Notes: generated from the letters alone by a model not told the origin. A stretch of 64,000 bases of DNA from Tabrizicola oligotrophica (GCF_011008935.1 NZ_JAAIVJ010000001.1:62001-126000), one strand, 5' to 3'. Shown: positions 17,726 through 27,296, numbered from the stretch's first letter. Numbers and translations: made by a program.

Positions 17726-19078
17726 GTGGATTTCCTGACGACGATTCTGGGCACCGGCGGCCTGATGTGGACTCTGGTGTTCTTCATTCTTGCGCTGGGC
17801 ATCATCGTCTTTGTCCATGAATATGGCCATTACATCGTCGGTCGCCTGGCCGGCATCCATGCCGAGGTGTTCTCGCTGGGCCTTGGCCCGGTGCTGTTCT
17901 CGCGCTTCGATCAGCGCGGCACCCGTTGGCAGATCGCGCTCATCCCGATCGGCGGCTATGTGAAGTTCCTCGGCGATGCCGATGCGGCCTCGGGCCGGGA
18001 TGCCCATCTGATTGCCAGCCTGACCGACGAAGAGCGTCGCCACACCATGCACGGCGCGCCGCTCTGGGCGCGGACGGCGACCGTTGCGGCGGGGCCGGTG
18101 TTCAACTTCCTGCTCGCCATTGCCGTCTACTGGGGCCTGATCCTGTGGAGCGGGGTCGCCACCGACCGGCCCGTGGTCGGCACGGTGGCCACCCTGCCGG
18201 GGCTGGCCGACACGCTGCGGCCCGGTGATGAGGTTCTGGCGCTGAACGGCACGCCGACGCCTGATCTGGAAAGCTATCTCACCGTGGCGCGCGACCTGCC
18301 CGCCGCCGCCTTGGTGCGTTACCTGATCCTGCGCGACGGCGCGCAGACCGAGGTTTCCGCCCCGCATCCGATGCCGCCCTTGGTGGCCTCGGTGCAGCTC
18401 AAGTCCGCCGCCCTTGCTGCGGGCCTGCAGTCGGGTGACGTGATCCTTGCTGCGGCCGGCAAGCCCGTCACCGCCTTTTCCGAACTGCCGCCGATCGTCG
18501 AGGGGCTGGCCGGGGCGCCGGTGCCGCTGACCATCTGGCGGGCCGATGGCTCGGCCGCGGGCCAGACCTTTGACCTGACCATCACCCCCAACCGGCGCGA
18601 CATTCCGAAGGCCGAGGGCGGCTTTGAAACCCGCTGGCTGATCGGGCTTTCGGGCGGGCTGGTCTTTGAGCCCGAAGTGCGTCAGCCGGGGGTGTTCGAG
18701 GCGCTGAGCCTGGCGGTCCAGAACGGCTGGTTCGCGGCGACGACTTCGCTGTCGGGGCTGTGGCATGTGATCACCGGGGCGATCAGCTCGTGCAACATCT
18801 CAGGTCCGATCGGCATGGCGCAGGTGATGGGGCAGGCGGCGACGCTGGGGGCGGAATATTACATCACCATGCTGGCGGTGATGTCGCTGGGCATCGGCCT
18901 TATCAACCTGTTCCCGATTCCGGTGCTGGATGGCGGACATCTGGTATTCCACGCCTATGAGGCGGTGATGCGGCGCCCGCCGCCGGAAGGGGTACTGCGG
19001 GTTCTGATGACGATCGGGCTTTTCGTCGTGATCACCTTCATGGCCTATGCGCTGCGCAATGATGTAACCTGCGGTTGA
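17726..19078 (+). CDS. rseP: Site-2 zinc metalloprotease RseP
   Basis: Intramembrane protease that cleaves anti-sigma factors and leftover signal peptides. 450 residues. Zinc motif HEYGH (His31, Glu32, His35) in the first membrane helix; two PDZ-like regions between (around TVATLPGLADTLRPGDEVLALNG and VQLKSAALAAGLQSGDVILAA); the third ligand region NLFPIPVLDGGHLVF near the C-terminus. GTG start directly abuts the dxr stop, with GGGGGTGG as ribosome site. Confidence 0.95.
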   Translation: MDFLTTILGTGGLMWTLVFFILALGIIVFVHEYGHYIVGRLAGIHAEVFSLGLGPVLFSRFDQRGTRWQIALIPIGGYVKFLGDADAASGRDAHLIASLTDEERRHTMHGAPLWARTATVAAGPVFNFLLAIAVYWGLILWSGVATDRPVVGTVATLPGLADTLRPGDEVLALNGTPTPDLESYLTVARDLPAAALVRYLILRDGAQTEVSAPHPMPPLVASVQLKSAALAAGLQSGDVILAAAGKPVTAFSELPPIVEGLAGAPVPLTIWRADGSAAGQTFDLTITPNRRDIPKAEGGFETRWLIGLSGGLVFEPEVRQPGVFEALSLAVQNGWFAATTSLSGLWHVITGAISSCNISGPIGMAQVMGQAATLGAEYYITMLAVMSLGIGLINLFPIPVLDGGHLVFHAYEAVMRRPPPEGVLRVLMTIGLFVVITFMAYALRNDVTCG

Positions 19079-19165
19079 TCCGCCGTCCCTGCTTGCCCTG
19101 CCAAATTGCCGCCATAATCCGGTGGCAAGAAGGGGCATCGGAATCGCAGATCGGAGGGTAACAGG

Positions 19166-19303
19166 ATGGACGCGGTTGTGAGTGGCTACAAAGCCGTTTC
19201 GCTGCTGGTCTGGCTGAACGCCGACCGGCTCTTCACCCTTGGGACGGTCATTCTCGGGCTTCTGGCCGGGGCGTTTCTGGGCTCGGCGATCCTGCAGCCC
19301 TGA
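19166..19303 (+). CDS. 45-residue single-pass membrane protein of unknown function
   Basis: A small ORF with a good GGAGGG ribosome site, reading MDAVVSGYKAVSLLVWLNAD, then RLFTLGTVILGLLAGAF and LGSAILQP. The C-terminal half (about residues 22-42) is one hydrophobic helix; the N-terminal half is amphipathic. It lies between rseP and the bamA promoter. No family is recognised. Small membrane proteins often adjust a neighbouring membrane enzyme, and RseP is the obvious candidate, but that is only position. Confidence 0.6.
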   Translation: MDAVVSGYKAVSLLVWLNADRLFTLGTVILGLLAGAFLGSAILQP

Positions 19304-19374
19304 GGCGCTGGCGCCCGACCGGCCGGAATGGCCGGAAACTGGCGAAATGCCCATGTCCCTTGCGCCATGCCCTT

Positions 19375-19403
19375 TTGACAAGGCTTGCGGTTCAAGCTAG
19401 TCA
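19375..19403 (+). promoter_or_regulatory. Sigma-70-type promoter for bamA
   Basis: TTGACA (19375-19380), a 17-bp spacer, then TAGTCA (19398-19403). The predicted start of transcription, about 19410, leaves a leader of about 30 bases before the bamA ATG. This argues against the in-frame TTG at 19385 as the start of translation. Confidence 0.6.
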
Positions 19404-19438
19404 GGGACACAACAATTTGTGACACCCGGGGGCTGCGA

Positions 19439-21781
19439 ATGCGTATTTCTGCAAAGGCGATTGGGGCGCGCGGGCGCGTGGGGAACCGTGTTGTGCGCCC
19501 GGCCGCCATGGCGCTTCTGCTTTGCGGAACAGTCGTTTCCACGCCGTTCTTCACACCGGCCTTTGCGCAGGACTACAGCTTTTCCAACGTCGTGATCGAG
19601 GGCAATGACCGTGTCGATGCCGCGACCATCCTGTCCTATGCGGGAATCGGCAAGGGGCAGGCGCTGACCACCGGCCAGCTGAATGACGCCTACCAGCGCA
19701 TCGTGAATTCCGGCCTGTTCGAAACCGTGGAGCTGCAACCGCAGGGTGGCACGCTGAAGATCGTCGTGCAGGAAATGCCGATGCTGAACACGGTCGATCT
19801 GCAGGGCAACAAGCGGCTGAAGGATGACCGGCTTGCCGGGCTCATCAAGTCGAAATCGCGCAATGTCTTCAATCCGGCCACCGCCGAGGCTGACGCCGCG
19901 GCCATTGCCGATGCCTACCGGACCGAAGGCCGTCTGGCGGCCACGGTCACGCCGAAGCTGATCCGGCGCTCGGACAACCGGGTCGATCTGGTGTTCGAGA
20001 TTGTCGAGGGCAAGGTGGTCGAGGTGGAGCGGCTGTCCTTCGTCGGCAACCGCGCCTATTCCGACCGGCGGTTGCGGCAGGTGCTGGAAACCAAACAGGC
20101 CGGGTTGCTGCGCCAGATCATCGGGCGCGACACTTTCGTCACCGACCGGCTGGAGCTGGACAAGCAGCTGCTGAAGGATTTCTACCTGTCGCGCGGCTAC
20201 ATCGACGTCGAGGTGCTGGACGCCACGGGCGAGATTTCGGCCGAACGCGATGCCTCCTTCGTCACCGTCACCGTGCAGGAAGGCCAGCAATACCGCATTG
20301 GCGAGGTCTCCACCGTCTCTACCGTCGACGGCCTTGACGCCAATGAATTCATCGACGTGCAGAAGCTGCGCTCGGGCACGGTCTATTCGCCGGCGCTGAT
20401 CGAGAACAACATCGCCCGCATGGAGACGCTGGCCCTGAAGAAGGGCCTGAACTTCATCCGGGTCGAGCCGGTGGTGACGCGCAACGAGGCCAACCAGACG
20501 CTGGACATCGAATTTGTCCTGTCGAAGGGCGAGCGCGTCTTTGTCGAGCGCATCGACATCGAAGGCAACACCACGACGCTGGATCAGGTGATCCGCCGCC
20601 AGTTCCGCACCGCTGAAGGCGACCCCTTCAACCCGCGCGAAATCCGTCAGGCGGCCGAACGCATCCGCGCCCTTGGCTATTTCGGCAATGCCGATGTCGA
20701 GGCCGCGCCGGGCAGCGGCGGCGATCAGGTGGTGGTGAACGTCGATGTCGAGGAAAAGCCGACCGGGTCGCTGTCGGTCGGGGCGTCGTTCAGCGTGAAT
20801 TCGGGGGCCGGGCTGACCTTCGGCTTCAGCGAGGACAACTTCCTTGGCCGCGGCCAGAAGGTCGGGATCGACATCACCACCGGTTCCGACACCGTGGACA
20901 GCTCGCTCACCTTTGTCGAACCGTCGCTTCTGGGCCGCGATCTCAAGCTGAAATTCGGTGCCTATTACAAGACCAGCGATTACGCCGACGCCTTCTACGA
21001 CACCAAGCAGATTGCCATTTCCCCGGCGCTGGAATTCCCGGTCAGCGAATTTGGCCGTCTGGAACTGCGCTACCGCGTGTTCGACGACAAGATCACCAAT
21101 GTCGATGCCGATTCCTCTGCCGTTCTGGTGGCGGAAGAAGCGATGGGGTCGCCGCTGGGCAGCTCCATCGGGTATTCCTATTCCTACGACAACAAGATCG
21201 GCGGCCTGAACCCCAACAACCGCTTCCTGCTGCGCTTCAGCCAGGATCTCGCGGGCCTTGGCGGCGATGTGAAGTACCTCAAGACCGAGGCGCTGGCGCT
21301 TGCCGAAACCAAGATCCTGAACGAGGAAGTCACCCTGCGCGCTGTCGTCGAGGGGGGTGCGATTGCCACTTCGGGCGGCTACACCAGCCGCGTGACCGAC
21401 CGCTATTTCGGCAATGGCAAGATTCGCGGCTTTGAACCGAACGGCCTTGGCCCGCGTGACCTGACCGGCGTTGCGAACGAAGATGCGCTTGGCGGCAACA
21501 TGTTCGCCGTCGCCCGCTTCGAGGCCGATTTCCCGCTGGGCCTGCCGGAAGAATACGGCATCAAGGGCGGGGCCTTCCTGGACGTCGGCTCGGTCTGGGG
21601 GCTGGACAACACTCTGGGCGGCACGATCGACGATTCGGCCAAGCTGCGCTCGTCCATCGGTCTGTCGGTTCTGTGGGAAACGCCGCTTGGCCCCTTGCGC
21701 TTCAACTTCTCCAAGGCCTTGAAGAAAGAGGCTTATGACAAGGAACAGCGCTTCGACCTGACGATCACGACGAAGTTCTGA
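19439..21781 (+). CDS. bamA: Outer membrane protein assembly factor BamA
   Basis: Central beta-barrel of the outer-membrane protein insertion machine. 780 residues: a signal region ending FTPAFAQ-DYSFSN, five POTRA repeats (roughly residues 25-425, e.g. GNDRVDAATILSYAGIGKGQ and IEGNTTTLDQVIRRQFRTAEGDPFN), and a 16-strand barrel to the C-terminus. RGFEPNGLGPRDL is the conserved barrel motif (normally VRGF/Y) and LGPLRFNFSKAL...FDLTITTKF ends in an aromatic residue, the usual insertion signal. ATG 19439 is preferred over TTG 19385. TGA overlaps the skp ATG. Confidence 0.96.
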   Translation: MRISAKAIGARGRVGNRVVRPAAMALLLCGTVVSTPFFTPAFAQDYSFSNVVIEGNDRVDAATILSYAGIGKGQALTTGQLNDAYQRIVNSGLFETVELQPQGGTLKIVVQEMPMLNTVDLQGNKRLKDDRLAGLIKSKSRNVFNPATAEADAAAIADAYRTEGRLAATVTPKLIRRSDNRVDLVFEIVEGKVVEVERLSFVGNRAYSDRRLRQVLETKQAGLLRQIIGRDTFVTDRLELDKQLLKDFYLSRGYIDVEVLDATGEISAERDASFVTVTVQEGQQYRIGEVSTVSTVDGLDANEFIDVQKLRSGTVYSPALIENNIARMETLALKKGLNFIRVEPVVTRNEANQTLDIEFVLSKGERVFVERIDIEGNTTTLDQVIRRQFRTAEGDPFNPREIRQAAERIRALGYFGNADVEAAPGSGGDQVVVNVDVEEKPTGSLSVGASFSVNSGAGLTFGFSEDNFLGRGQKVGIDITTGSDTVDSSLTFVEPSLLGRDLKLKFGAYYKTSDYADAFYDTKQIAISPALEFPVSEFGRLELRYRVFDDKITNVDADSSAVLVAEEAMGSPLGSSIGYSYSYDNKIGGLNPNNRFLLRFSQDLAGLGGDVKYLKTEALALAETKILNEEVTLRAVVEGGAIATSGGYTSRVTDRYFGNGKIRGFEPNGLGPRDLTGVANEDALGGNMFAVARFEADFPLGLPEEYGIKGGAFLDVGSVWGLDNTLGGTIDDSAKLRSSIGLSVLWETPLGPLRFNFSKALKKEAYDKEQRFDLTITTKF

Positions 21782-22344
21782 TGCGCTATGCCCTTGTTCT
21801 TGCCTGCGCCCTGCTTGGCCTGTCCGGCCAGCCCGGCGCGGGTCAGGATGCCCCTGCCGCTGTGGTCAAGGCACCGTCCCCGATCCTGACGCTGGATGAT
21901 GAACGGCTGTTCTCAGGCTCGGCCTTCGGCAAGGCGGTGATCGCCCGGCATGATGCGGCGACGCAGGCGCTGATCGACGAGAACCGCCGCATCGAGGCCG
22001 CGCTTGAAACCGAGGAAAAAGAGCTGACCGCCCGCCGCTCGGCCATGACGCGCGAGAATTTCCTGCCGCTGTCCGAGGCGTTCAACAAGAAGGTCGAAGG
22101 CATCCGCAAGGCGCAGGACGCCAAATCGCGCGAGCTGACCCGTGCCATCGACGAGGACCGGCAAAGCTTCCTGCAGGCCGCCCGCCCCATTCTGGCCGAG
22201 GTCATGGTGGACGCCGGCGCCAGCGCCATCATCGACCGCCGTGCGGTGCTGGTCGGCTTTGAAAACATCGACGTCACCGACGAGGCGATTGCCCGGCTGG
22301 ACGCGGCTTTTGCCGATGGCAGCCTGAAACCCGCGGCGCCCTGA
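21781..22344 (+). CDS. OmpH/Skp-family periplasmic chaperone
   Basis: 187 residues with a cleavable signal peptide ([21 protein letters not shown]) and a long charged coiled coil (about residues 60-150: [20 protein letters not shown] and similar), the arms with which Skp trimers hold unfolded outer-membrane proteins. Starts at the ATG overlapping the bamA stop (TGATG), so made with BamA. Sequence identity in this family is low; position and architecture carry the call. Confidence 0.85.
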   Translation: MRYALVLACALLGLSGQPGAGQDAPAAVVKAPSPILTLDDERLFSGSAFGKAVIARHDAATQALIDENRRIEAALETEEKELTARRSAMTRENFLPLSEAFNKKVEGIRKAQDAKSRELTRAIDEDRQSFLQAARPILAEVMVDAGASAIIDRRAVLVGFENIDVTDEAIARLDAAFADGSLKPAAP

Positions 22345-22441
22345 GACGCGGGCCGCTTGCCCCGCGCCGCCTGCCTTGCTAGTCAGGATGCAAGGCCCCG
22401 GCCTGCAAGAACCCGGCGCGAAACGCCCGCGAGGAGACACC

Positions 22442-22921
22442 ATGACCGATACCGCCGCCGCAGCCTCTGGCGCCCCGCTTTCCGCCGATCTGGCCCTGAT
22501 CCAGCGCATCATCCCGCACCGCTACCCGTTCCTGCTGGTCGACAAGGTGCGCGACATCTACCTGAACAAATCCTGCATCGGCATCAAGAACGTCACTTTC
22601 AACGAACCGCAATTTCAGGGCCATTTCCCCGGCATGCCGGTGTTTCCCGGCGTGATGATCATCGAGGCCATGGCCCAGACTTCGGGCATCCTCGTCGGCC
22701 TGTCGATGGACCTTGTCGACAAGAACGCCAATGTGTTCTTCATGGGCGTCGATGCCGTGAAGTTCCGCCGCAAGGTGGTGCCGGGCGACGTGATGGAGCT
22801 GCATGTCACCGCGCTGCGCGGCGGCGGCCGGGTCTGGAAATTTGCCGGCAAAGCCATGGTTGACGGGGAGCTTGCCTGCGAGGCCGAATTCATGGCCATG
22901 TTCGACGTGCCGAAGGCCTGA
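22442..22921 (+). CDS. fabZ: 3-hydroxyacyl-ACP dehydratase FabZ
   Basis: Dehydrates beta-hydroxyacyl-ACP in fatty-acid elongation. 159 residues. Catalytic His61 and Glu75 lie in [35 protein letters not shown] is the conserved N-terminal block. ATG 22442 follows GAGGAGACACC; an in-frame ATG at 22376 lacks a ribosome site. Beside lpxA, where FabZ and LpxA compete for hydroxymyristoyl-ACP. Confidence 0.96.
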   Translation: MTDTAAAASGAPLSADLALIQRIIPHRYPFLLVDKVRDIYLNKSCIGIKNVTFNEPQFQGHFPGMPVFPGVMIIEAMAQTSGILVGLSMDLVDKNANVFFMGVDAVKFRRKVVPGDVMELHVTALRGGGRVWKFAGKAMVDGELACEAEFMAMFDVPKA

Positions 22922-22924
22922 GCC

Positions 22925-23722
22925 ATGGCCATTCACGGAACCGCCGTCATCCACCCCTCGGCCTATGTCGAGGAGGGCGCGACAATCGGCCCGGATTGCT
23001 ACATCGGCCCGTTCTCGATGGTCGGCCCCGAGGTCACGCTGGGCCGCGGCGTCATGCTGAAATCGCATGTCGTCGTCACGGGCTGGACCGAGATCGGCGA
23101 CGAAACCGTGGTGTTTCCCTTCGCCACGGTGGGCGAGATTCCGCAGGATCTGAAGTTCAAGGGTGAACGCACCCGCCTGACCGTCGGCGCACGCTGCCGC
23201 ATCCGCGAGGGCGCGACGCTGAACACCGGCACCGAGGGCGGCGGCGGGCTGACCTCGGTCGGCGACGACTGCCTTCTGATGACCGGCGCCCATATCGGCC
23301 ATGACGCCCGCGTCGGCAGCCGGGTGATCCTCGCCAATCAGGTCGCCATCGCCGGCCATTGCCAAATCGGCGACGATGTCATCATCGGCGGGCTGTCGGG
23401 CATCCACCAATGGGTGCGCGTCGGCAAGGGCGCGATCATAGGCGCCGTCACCATGGTGACGAATGACGTCATTCCCTACGGCCTCGTGCAGGCGCCGCGG
23501 GGCGAGCTGGACGGGCTGAACCTTGTCGGGCTGAAGCGCCGGGGGGTGGAGCGCAGCGACATCACCGCCATGCGCGCCGCCTTCCAGATGCTGGCGCAGG
23601 GCGAGGGCTCGTTCCTTGACCGCGCCCGCAAGCTGGCCGAGGAGACCGACAGCCCCTATGTCCGCGAGATGACCGACTTCATCCTTGGCGCCTCGGACCG
23701 CAATTTCCTGACGCCGAAATGA
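22925..23722 (+). CDS. lpxA: UDP-N-acetylglucosamine acyltransferase
   Basis: First step of lipid A synthesis: transfers a 3-hydroxyacyl chain from ACP to UDP-GlcNAc. 265 residues, with the left-handed beta-helix hexapeptide pattern (IHPSAYVEEGATIGPDCYIG and following). Catalytic His126 in MTGAHIGHDARVG; the GLSGIHQWVRVGKGA block; C-terminal helical domain from about residue 190. Follows fabZ by 3 bp; the end overlaps lpxI (ATGA). Confidence 0.97.
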   Translation: MAIHGTAVIHPSAYVEEGATIGPDCYIGPFSMVGPEVTLGRGVMLKSHVVVTGWTEIGDETVVFPFATVGEIPQDLKFKGERTRLTVGARCRIREGATLNTGTEGGGGLTSVGDDCLLMTGAHIGHDARVGSRVILANQVAIAGHCQIGDDVIIGGLSGIHQWVRVGKGAIIGAVTMVTNDVIPYGLVQAPRGELDGLNLVGLKRRGVERSDITAMRAAFQMLAQGEGSFLDRARKLAEETDSPYVREMTDFILGASDRNFLTPK

Positions 23723-24528
23723 GCCGGCCCGAGTCTGGAAAGCTGGCGCTTGTTGCCGGGGCAGGGGGGCTGCCCGCAGCACTGGTGGCCGCGCTGCCGG
23801 ACCGGCCGCTGATTTGCGCGCTTGAGGGCTTTGCCCCTGCGGGCCTGATGCCGGACCAGACTTTCCGCGTCGAGCGATTGGCGCTGTTCCTGCGCTGGCT
23901 GGAGGATCAGGGCGTGACCGAGGTCTGCTTTGCCGGCAGCGTGCAGCGCCCAAGGCTTGACCCCTTGCTCTTCGACCCGGCCACCGCGACCATGGTGCCG
24001 CGGCTTCTGGCCGCGATGGGGCAGGGCGACGATGCCACGCTGCGCGAAGTGCTGGCGATCTTTGCCGAGCATGGCTTTGCGCTGAAAGGTGTCGCCGACA
24101 TTGCCCCGCATCTGGTGCCGGGGCCAGGGGTCTACGCCGGAACACCGGGGCCGCAGGACGAAACCGACGCCGCCCGCGCCGAGGCCATCCTCGCCGCCCT
24201 TGGTGCCGCCGACGTGGGGCAGGGCTGTGTCGTGGCCGGGGGCCTCTGCCTTGCGGTCGAAACCCTGCCCGGCACCGATGCCATGCTGGCCTTCACCGCC
24301 CGGATTCCCGCTGCGCTGCGCCCGGTGAAGGGCCTTTTCTACAAGGCCCCGAAACCGGCGCAGGACCGTCGCATCGACCTGCCGGCCCTGGGTGTGCAGA
24401 CTGTCCGCAATGCCGCCGCCGCCGGGCTGGGCGGCGTTGTCTGGCAGGCGGGCGGGGTGATCTGTCTCGATCTGCCGGCCATGCAGGCCGAGGCGGCCGC
24501 GCGGGGCCTGTTCCTGTGGGCGCGCTGA
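23719..24528 (+). CDS. lpxI: UDP-2,3-diacylglucosamine pyrophosphatase LpxI
   Basis: Hydrolyses UDP-2,3-diacylglucosamine to lipid X and UMP; LpxI replaces LpxH in alphaproteobacteria. 269 residues of the DUF1009/LpxI family: LALVAGAGGLPAALVAAL at the N-terminus, GVTEVCFAGSVQRPRL, and C-terminal GQGCVVAGGLCLAVE and FYKAPKPAQDRRIDLPALG. The position between lpxA and lpxB supports the call. Overlaps both neighbours. Confidence 0.94.
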   Translation: MSRPESGKLALVAGAGGLPAALVAALPDRPLICALEGFAPAGLMPDQTFRVERLALFLRWLEDQGVTEVCFAGSVQRPRLDPLLFDPATATMVPRLLAAMGQGDDATLREVLAIFAEHGFALKGVADIAPHLVPGPGVYAGTPGPQDETDAARAEAILAALGAADVGQGCVVAGGLCLAVETLPGTDAMLAFTARIPAALRPVKGLFYKAPKPAQDRRIDLPALGVQTVRNAAAAGLGGVVWQAGGVICLDLPAMQAEAAARGLFLWAR

Positions 24529-25640
24529 GGCTTTACCTCATCGCCGGAGAGCCTTCGGGCGACCGCCTTGGTGCGGCGCTGATGGCGGGGCTGAAAACCC
24601 TGTCACCCGGAGTGGAGTTCCACGGCATCGGCGGCCCCTTGATGCAGGCCGAGGGGCTGGTCAGCCTGTTCCCGATGGAAGAGCTGTCCATCATGGGTCT
24701 CATCGAGGTGCTGCCGAAGTACCGCCACCTCAAGCGCCGCATCGCGGAGGCGGCGAGCGCCGCGCTGGCGGCACAACCCGCCGCGCTCATCACCATCGAC
24801 AGCCCGGACTTCTGCCTGCGGGTGGCGGCGCGGGTGAAATCCGCCCGCCCCGACCTGCGCACCATCCATTATGTCGCGCCCTCGGTCTGGGCCTGGCGCC
24901 CCGGCCGCGCGGCAAAGATGGCCCGCCACATCGACCATGTGCTGGCGCTTCTGCCGTTCGAACCGCCCCATATGCAGGCCGCCGGCATGAGCTGCGATTT
25001 CGTCGGTCATCCGGTCGTCGCCGAACCGCTGGCCAGCCCCGAGGAGCGCGCCCTGCTGGCGGGGGATGGCCCGCTTCTCCTCGCGTTGCCCGGCAGTCGA
25101 AAGGGCGAAGTCAGCCGGCTTTGTCCGGTCTTCGGGCAGACCGTTGCCCGGCTGAAGGCCCGCCACCCGGCCTTGCGCGTGGCGCTTCCCACGGTGCGGG
25201 GCGTGGAGGCGCTGGTCCGCGAGCGGACCCGCGACTGGGCAGTGGCGCCGCAGATCATCACCGATCCAGCCCTGAAACGCGCCGCCTTTGCCATGGCTGA
25301 CGTGGCGCTTGCCGCGTCGGGAACCGTGTCGCTGGAACTGGCGGCCAATGCCTGCCCGATGGTCATCGCCTATGACATGAACCGCCTGACGCTGTGGCTG
25401 ATGCGCCGCGCCGCGATGGTGGACACGGTGACGCTGGTCAATCTGGTGTCGGAAACCCGCGTCGTGCCGGAATTCATTGGCGAAGCCTGCCGCCCTGACC
25501 TGATCGCCCCGGCGCTCGAGGCCCTGCTGGCCGACCCCTCCGGCCAGAACCGCGCCATGGCGCTGACGATGGAGCGTCTGGGCAAGGGCGGCGAGGCTCC
25601 GGGCCTGCGGGCGGCAAGATCGGTGCTTTCGGTGCTATAG
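24516..25640 (+). CDS. lpxB: Lipid-A-disaccharide synthase
   Basis: GT19 glycosyltransferase joining lipid X and UDP-diacylglucosamine. 374 residues. Conserved LIAGEPSGDRLGAALM (substrate loop), FHGIGGPLMQAEGL, SIMGLIEVLPKY, YVAPSVWAWRPGRA, FVGHPVVAEP, LLALPGSRKGEVSR and ASGTVSLELAANACPMV. GTG start at 24516 lies inside lpxI (13-bp overlap). The envelope run ends here with a pair of hairpins. Confidence 0.96.
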   Translation: MGALRLYLIAGEPSGDRLGAALMAGLKTLSPGVEFHGIGGPLMQAEGLVSLFPMEELSIMGLIEVLPKYRHLKRRIAEAASAALAAQPAALITIDSPDFCLRVAARVKSARPDLRTIHYVAPSVWAWRPGRAAKMARHIDHVLALLPFEPPHMQAAGMSCDFVGHPVVAEPLASPEERALLAGDGPLLLALPGSRKGEVSRLCPVFGQTVARLKARHPALRVALPTVRGVEALVRERTRDWAVAPQIITDPALKRAAFAMADVALAASGTVSLELAANACPMVIAYDMNRLTLWLMRRAAMVDTVTLVNLVSETRVVPEFIGEACRPDLIAPALEALLADPSGQNRAMALTMERLGKGGEAPGLRAARSVLSVL

Positions 25641-25643
25641 GCC

Positions 25644-25688
25644 CCGATTCCTTGCAAGAAATCGGTCCGGAATTTTGCAGAATTCCGG
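25644..25688 (+). repeat. Paired hairpin repeat family R2, copy A (between lpxB and mnmA)
   Basis: Two adjacent hairpins fill the space between convergent genes: CCGATT...AATCGG (25644-25649, 25660-25665, with an inner CTT/AAG) and CCGGAATT-TTGCAG-AATTCCGG (25667-25688). They probably end both lpxB and mnmA transcripts. A related pair follows/overlaps gluQ at 43005-43046. Confidence 0.7.
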
Positions 25689-25693
25689 CCCCG

Positions 25694-26827
25694 TCACCGC
25701 CCGCGCCAGATCCAGCCGCCGCCGTAGACCCGGCTGCCTTCGGGGGCATAGAACACGCAGGCCTGCCCCGCGCTGACCCCGTCCTCGGCGTCGAACAGCT
25801 CCACTTCCGCTTCGGTGGCCGACAAGGGCCGGATCAGCGCCGGGCGCGGCGGCCGGGTGGAGCGGACCTTGACGTTCAGCTGCCACTCGGCGCGGCTGTC
25901 AAAGGGCTCGTCCCCCAGCCAGTTGATCTCGCGGATCGGGATCACCCGCGTCGACAGCGCCGCCTTCGGCCCGACGATCACCCGGCGGGTTTCAGGTTCA
26001 AGCCGGACGACATACAGGGGCTCGCCAAGGCCGCCGATGCCCAGCCCCTTGCGTTGCCCGATGGTGTAATGGATCACGCCCTGATGCTGGCCGACCACAG
26101 TCCCGGCCATGTCGACGATCTCGCCCGGATCCGCCGCGCCGGGGCGCAGCTTTTCGATGACGGCGGCATAATTGCCGTTCGGCACAAAGCAGATGTCCTG
26201 ACTGTCCGGCTTGTCGGCCACGGAAAGCCCGTATTTCGCCGCCAGCGCCCGGGTTTCCGCCTTTGACGCCAGATGGCCCAGCGGAAAGCGCAAGTAATCC
26301 AGCTGCTCGGGCGTGGTCGAGAACAGGAAATAGCTCTGGTCGCGGTTCGGGTCGGTGGCCATGTGCAGCTCCGGCCCCGCGCCCATCTTGCGCTGGATGT
26401 AATGCCCGGTCGCCATGCAATCGGCGTTCAGGTCCTTCGCCGTGGCCAGCAGGTCCTTGAACTTCACCCGCTCGTTGCAGCGGATGCAGGGCACCGGAGT
26501 TGCCCCCGCCAGATAGGCATCGGCAAACTCCTCGATCACCGCCTCGCGGAAGGTGTTCTCGTAATCCAGAACATAATGCGGAAAGCCCATGGTCTCGGCG
26601 ACGCGGGCCGCATCGTGAATGTCGCGCCCGGCGCAGCAGGCCCCCTTTTTCGCCAGCGCCGCGCCGTGGTCATAAAGCTGCAGGGTGACGCCGACCACGT
26701 CATAGCCCTCGTCCTTCAGCATTGCCGCCACCACCGACGAATCCACCCCGCCCGACATGGCGACGACCACGCGGGTTTCGGATGGCGGTTTCGGCAGGCC
26801 AAGCGAATTCAGCCTTTGGTCAAGCAT
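25694..26827 (-). CDS. mnmA: tRNA 2-thiouridylase MnmA
   Basis: Thiolates U34 of tRNA-Lys/Glu/Gln using sulfur relayed from a cysteine desulfurase. 377 residues from ATG 26825-26827 ([19 protein letters not shown]). PP-loop SGGVDSS (25-31); catalytic Cys117 in [13 protein letters not shown] and the partner Cys213 in [13 protein letters not shown]; the TGQRKGLG-type motif reads [11 protein letters not shown]. An earlier in-frame ATG at 26872 has no ribosome site. Confidence 0.95.
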   Translation of the reverse strand: MLDQRLNSLGLPKPPSETRVVVAMSGGVDSSVVAAMLKDEGYDVVGVTLQLYDHGAALAKKGACCAGRDIHDAARVAETMGFPHYVLDYENTFREAVIEEFADAYLAGATPVPCIRCNERVKFKDLLATAKDLNADCMATGHYIQRKMGAGPELHMATDPNRDQSYFLFSTTPEQLDYLRFPLGHLASKAETRALAAKYGLSVADKPDSQDICFVPNGNYAAVIEKLRPGAADPGEIVDMAGTVVGQHQGVIHYTIGQRKGLGIGGLGEPLYVVRLEPETRRVIVGPKAALSTRVIPIREINWLGDEPFDSRAEWQLNVKVRSTRPPRPALIRPLSATEAEVELFDAEDGVSAGQACVFYAPEGSRVYGGGWIWRGR

Positions 26828-26948
26828 GGGGCAGCCTTTCGGGGTTTCGTGGGCAATATAGGAAAATGCCACGCAGTCTCAACCCCCCGGCTTCACCCAT
26901 CCTTAAGGACGCTGCGCCATGCTTGCGGCCATGACGAAGGGAGTGCCC

Positions 26949-27227
26949 ATGTTTCTCAAGCGTGTTGATGGTCCGCGACAGGTGACCTTGCCCGATGGCA
27001 GCATCCTGACGCGCGCCGACCTGCCCCCGGCCGATACCCGGCGCTGGGTTGCCAGCCGCAAGGCGATTGTGGTCAAGGCCGTGGTTTACGGGCTGATCGC
27101 CCAGCCCGAAGCGCTGGAGCGTTACCGGCTGTCGGAGGAGGAATTCACCCTCTGGCGCGAGGCCGTCGAAAAGCATGGCGACAAGGCCTTGCGGGTGACC
27201 ACGCTGCAGAAATATAGACAACTTTAG
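26949..27227 (+). CDS. sciP: CtrA inhibitor SciP
   Basis: Small DNA-binding protein of the DUF1153 family that in Caulobacter binds CtrA and blocks activation of CtrA targets. 92 residues from ATG 26949, which has a GGGAG site; ATG 26919 is less likely. Conserved LPDGSILTRADLPPADTRRWVASRKA and VVYGLIAQPEALERYRLSEEEFTLW (helix-turn-helix), ending LQKYRQL. Adjacent to ctrA, as in other Rhodobacterales, so regulator and target are made side by side. Confidence 0.93.
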   Translation: MFLKRVDGPRQVTLPDGSILTRADLPPADTRRWVASRKAIVVKAVVYGLIAQPEALERYRLSEEEFTLWREAVEKHGDKALRVTTLQKYRQL

Positions 27228-27265
27228 ATTGTTTTCTACTTTCGTTCTGGCAGAGTAACCGGGTG

Positions 27266-27296
27266 TTAACCATTGACCGCCAAAGTCGTTAACGAT
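27266..27296 (+). promoter_or_regulatory. Two CtrA-type half-sites upstream of ctrA
   Basis: TTAACCAT (27266-27273) and TTAACGAT (27289-27296), same orientation, start to start 23 bp. TTAAC/TTAACCAT is the CtrA half-site known from Caulobacter; the classic full site is TTAA-N7-TTAA. They end 28 bp before the ctrA ATG, which fits autoregulation and/or SciP action. Confidence 0.55.

Noticed and set aside
19385-19438. Upstream TTG start for bamA
   Set aside because: It would fall within the predicted promoter and upstream of the predicted transcript start, and would disrupt the signal peptide.
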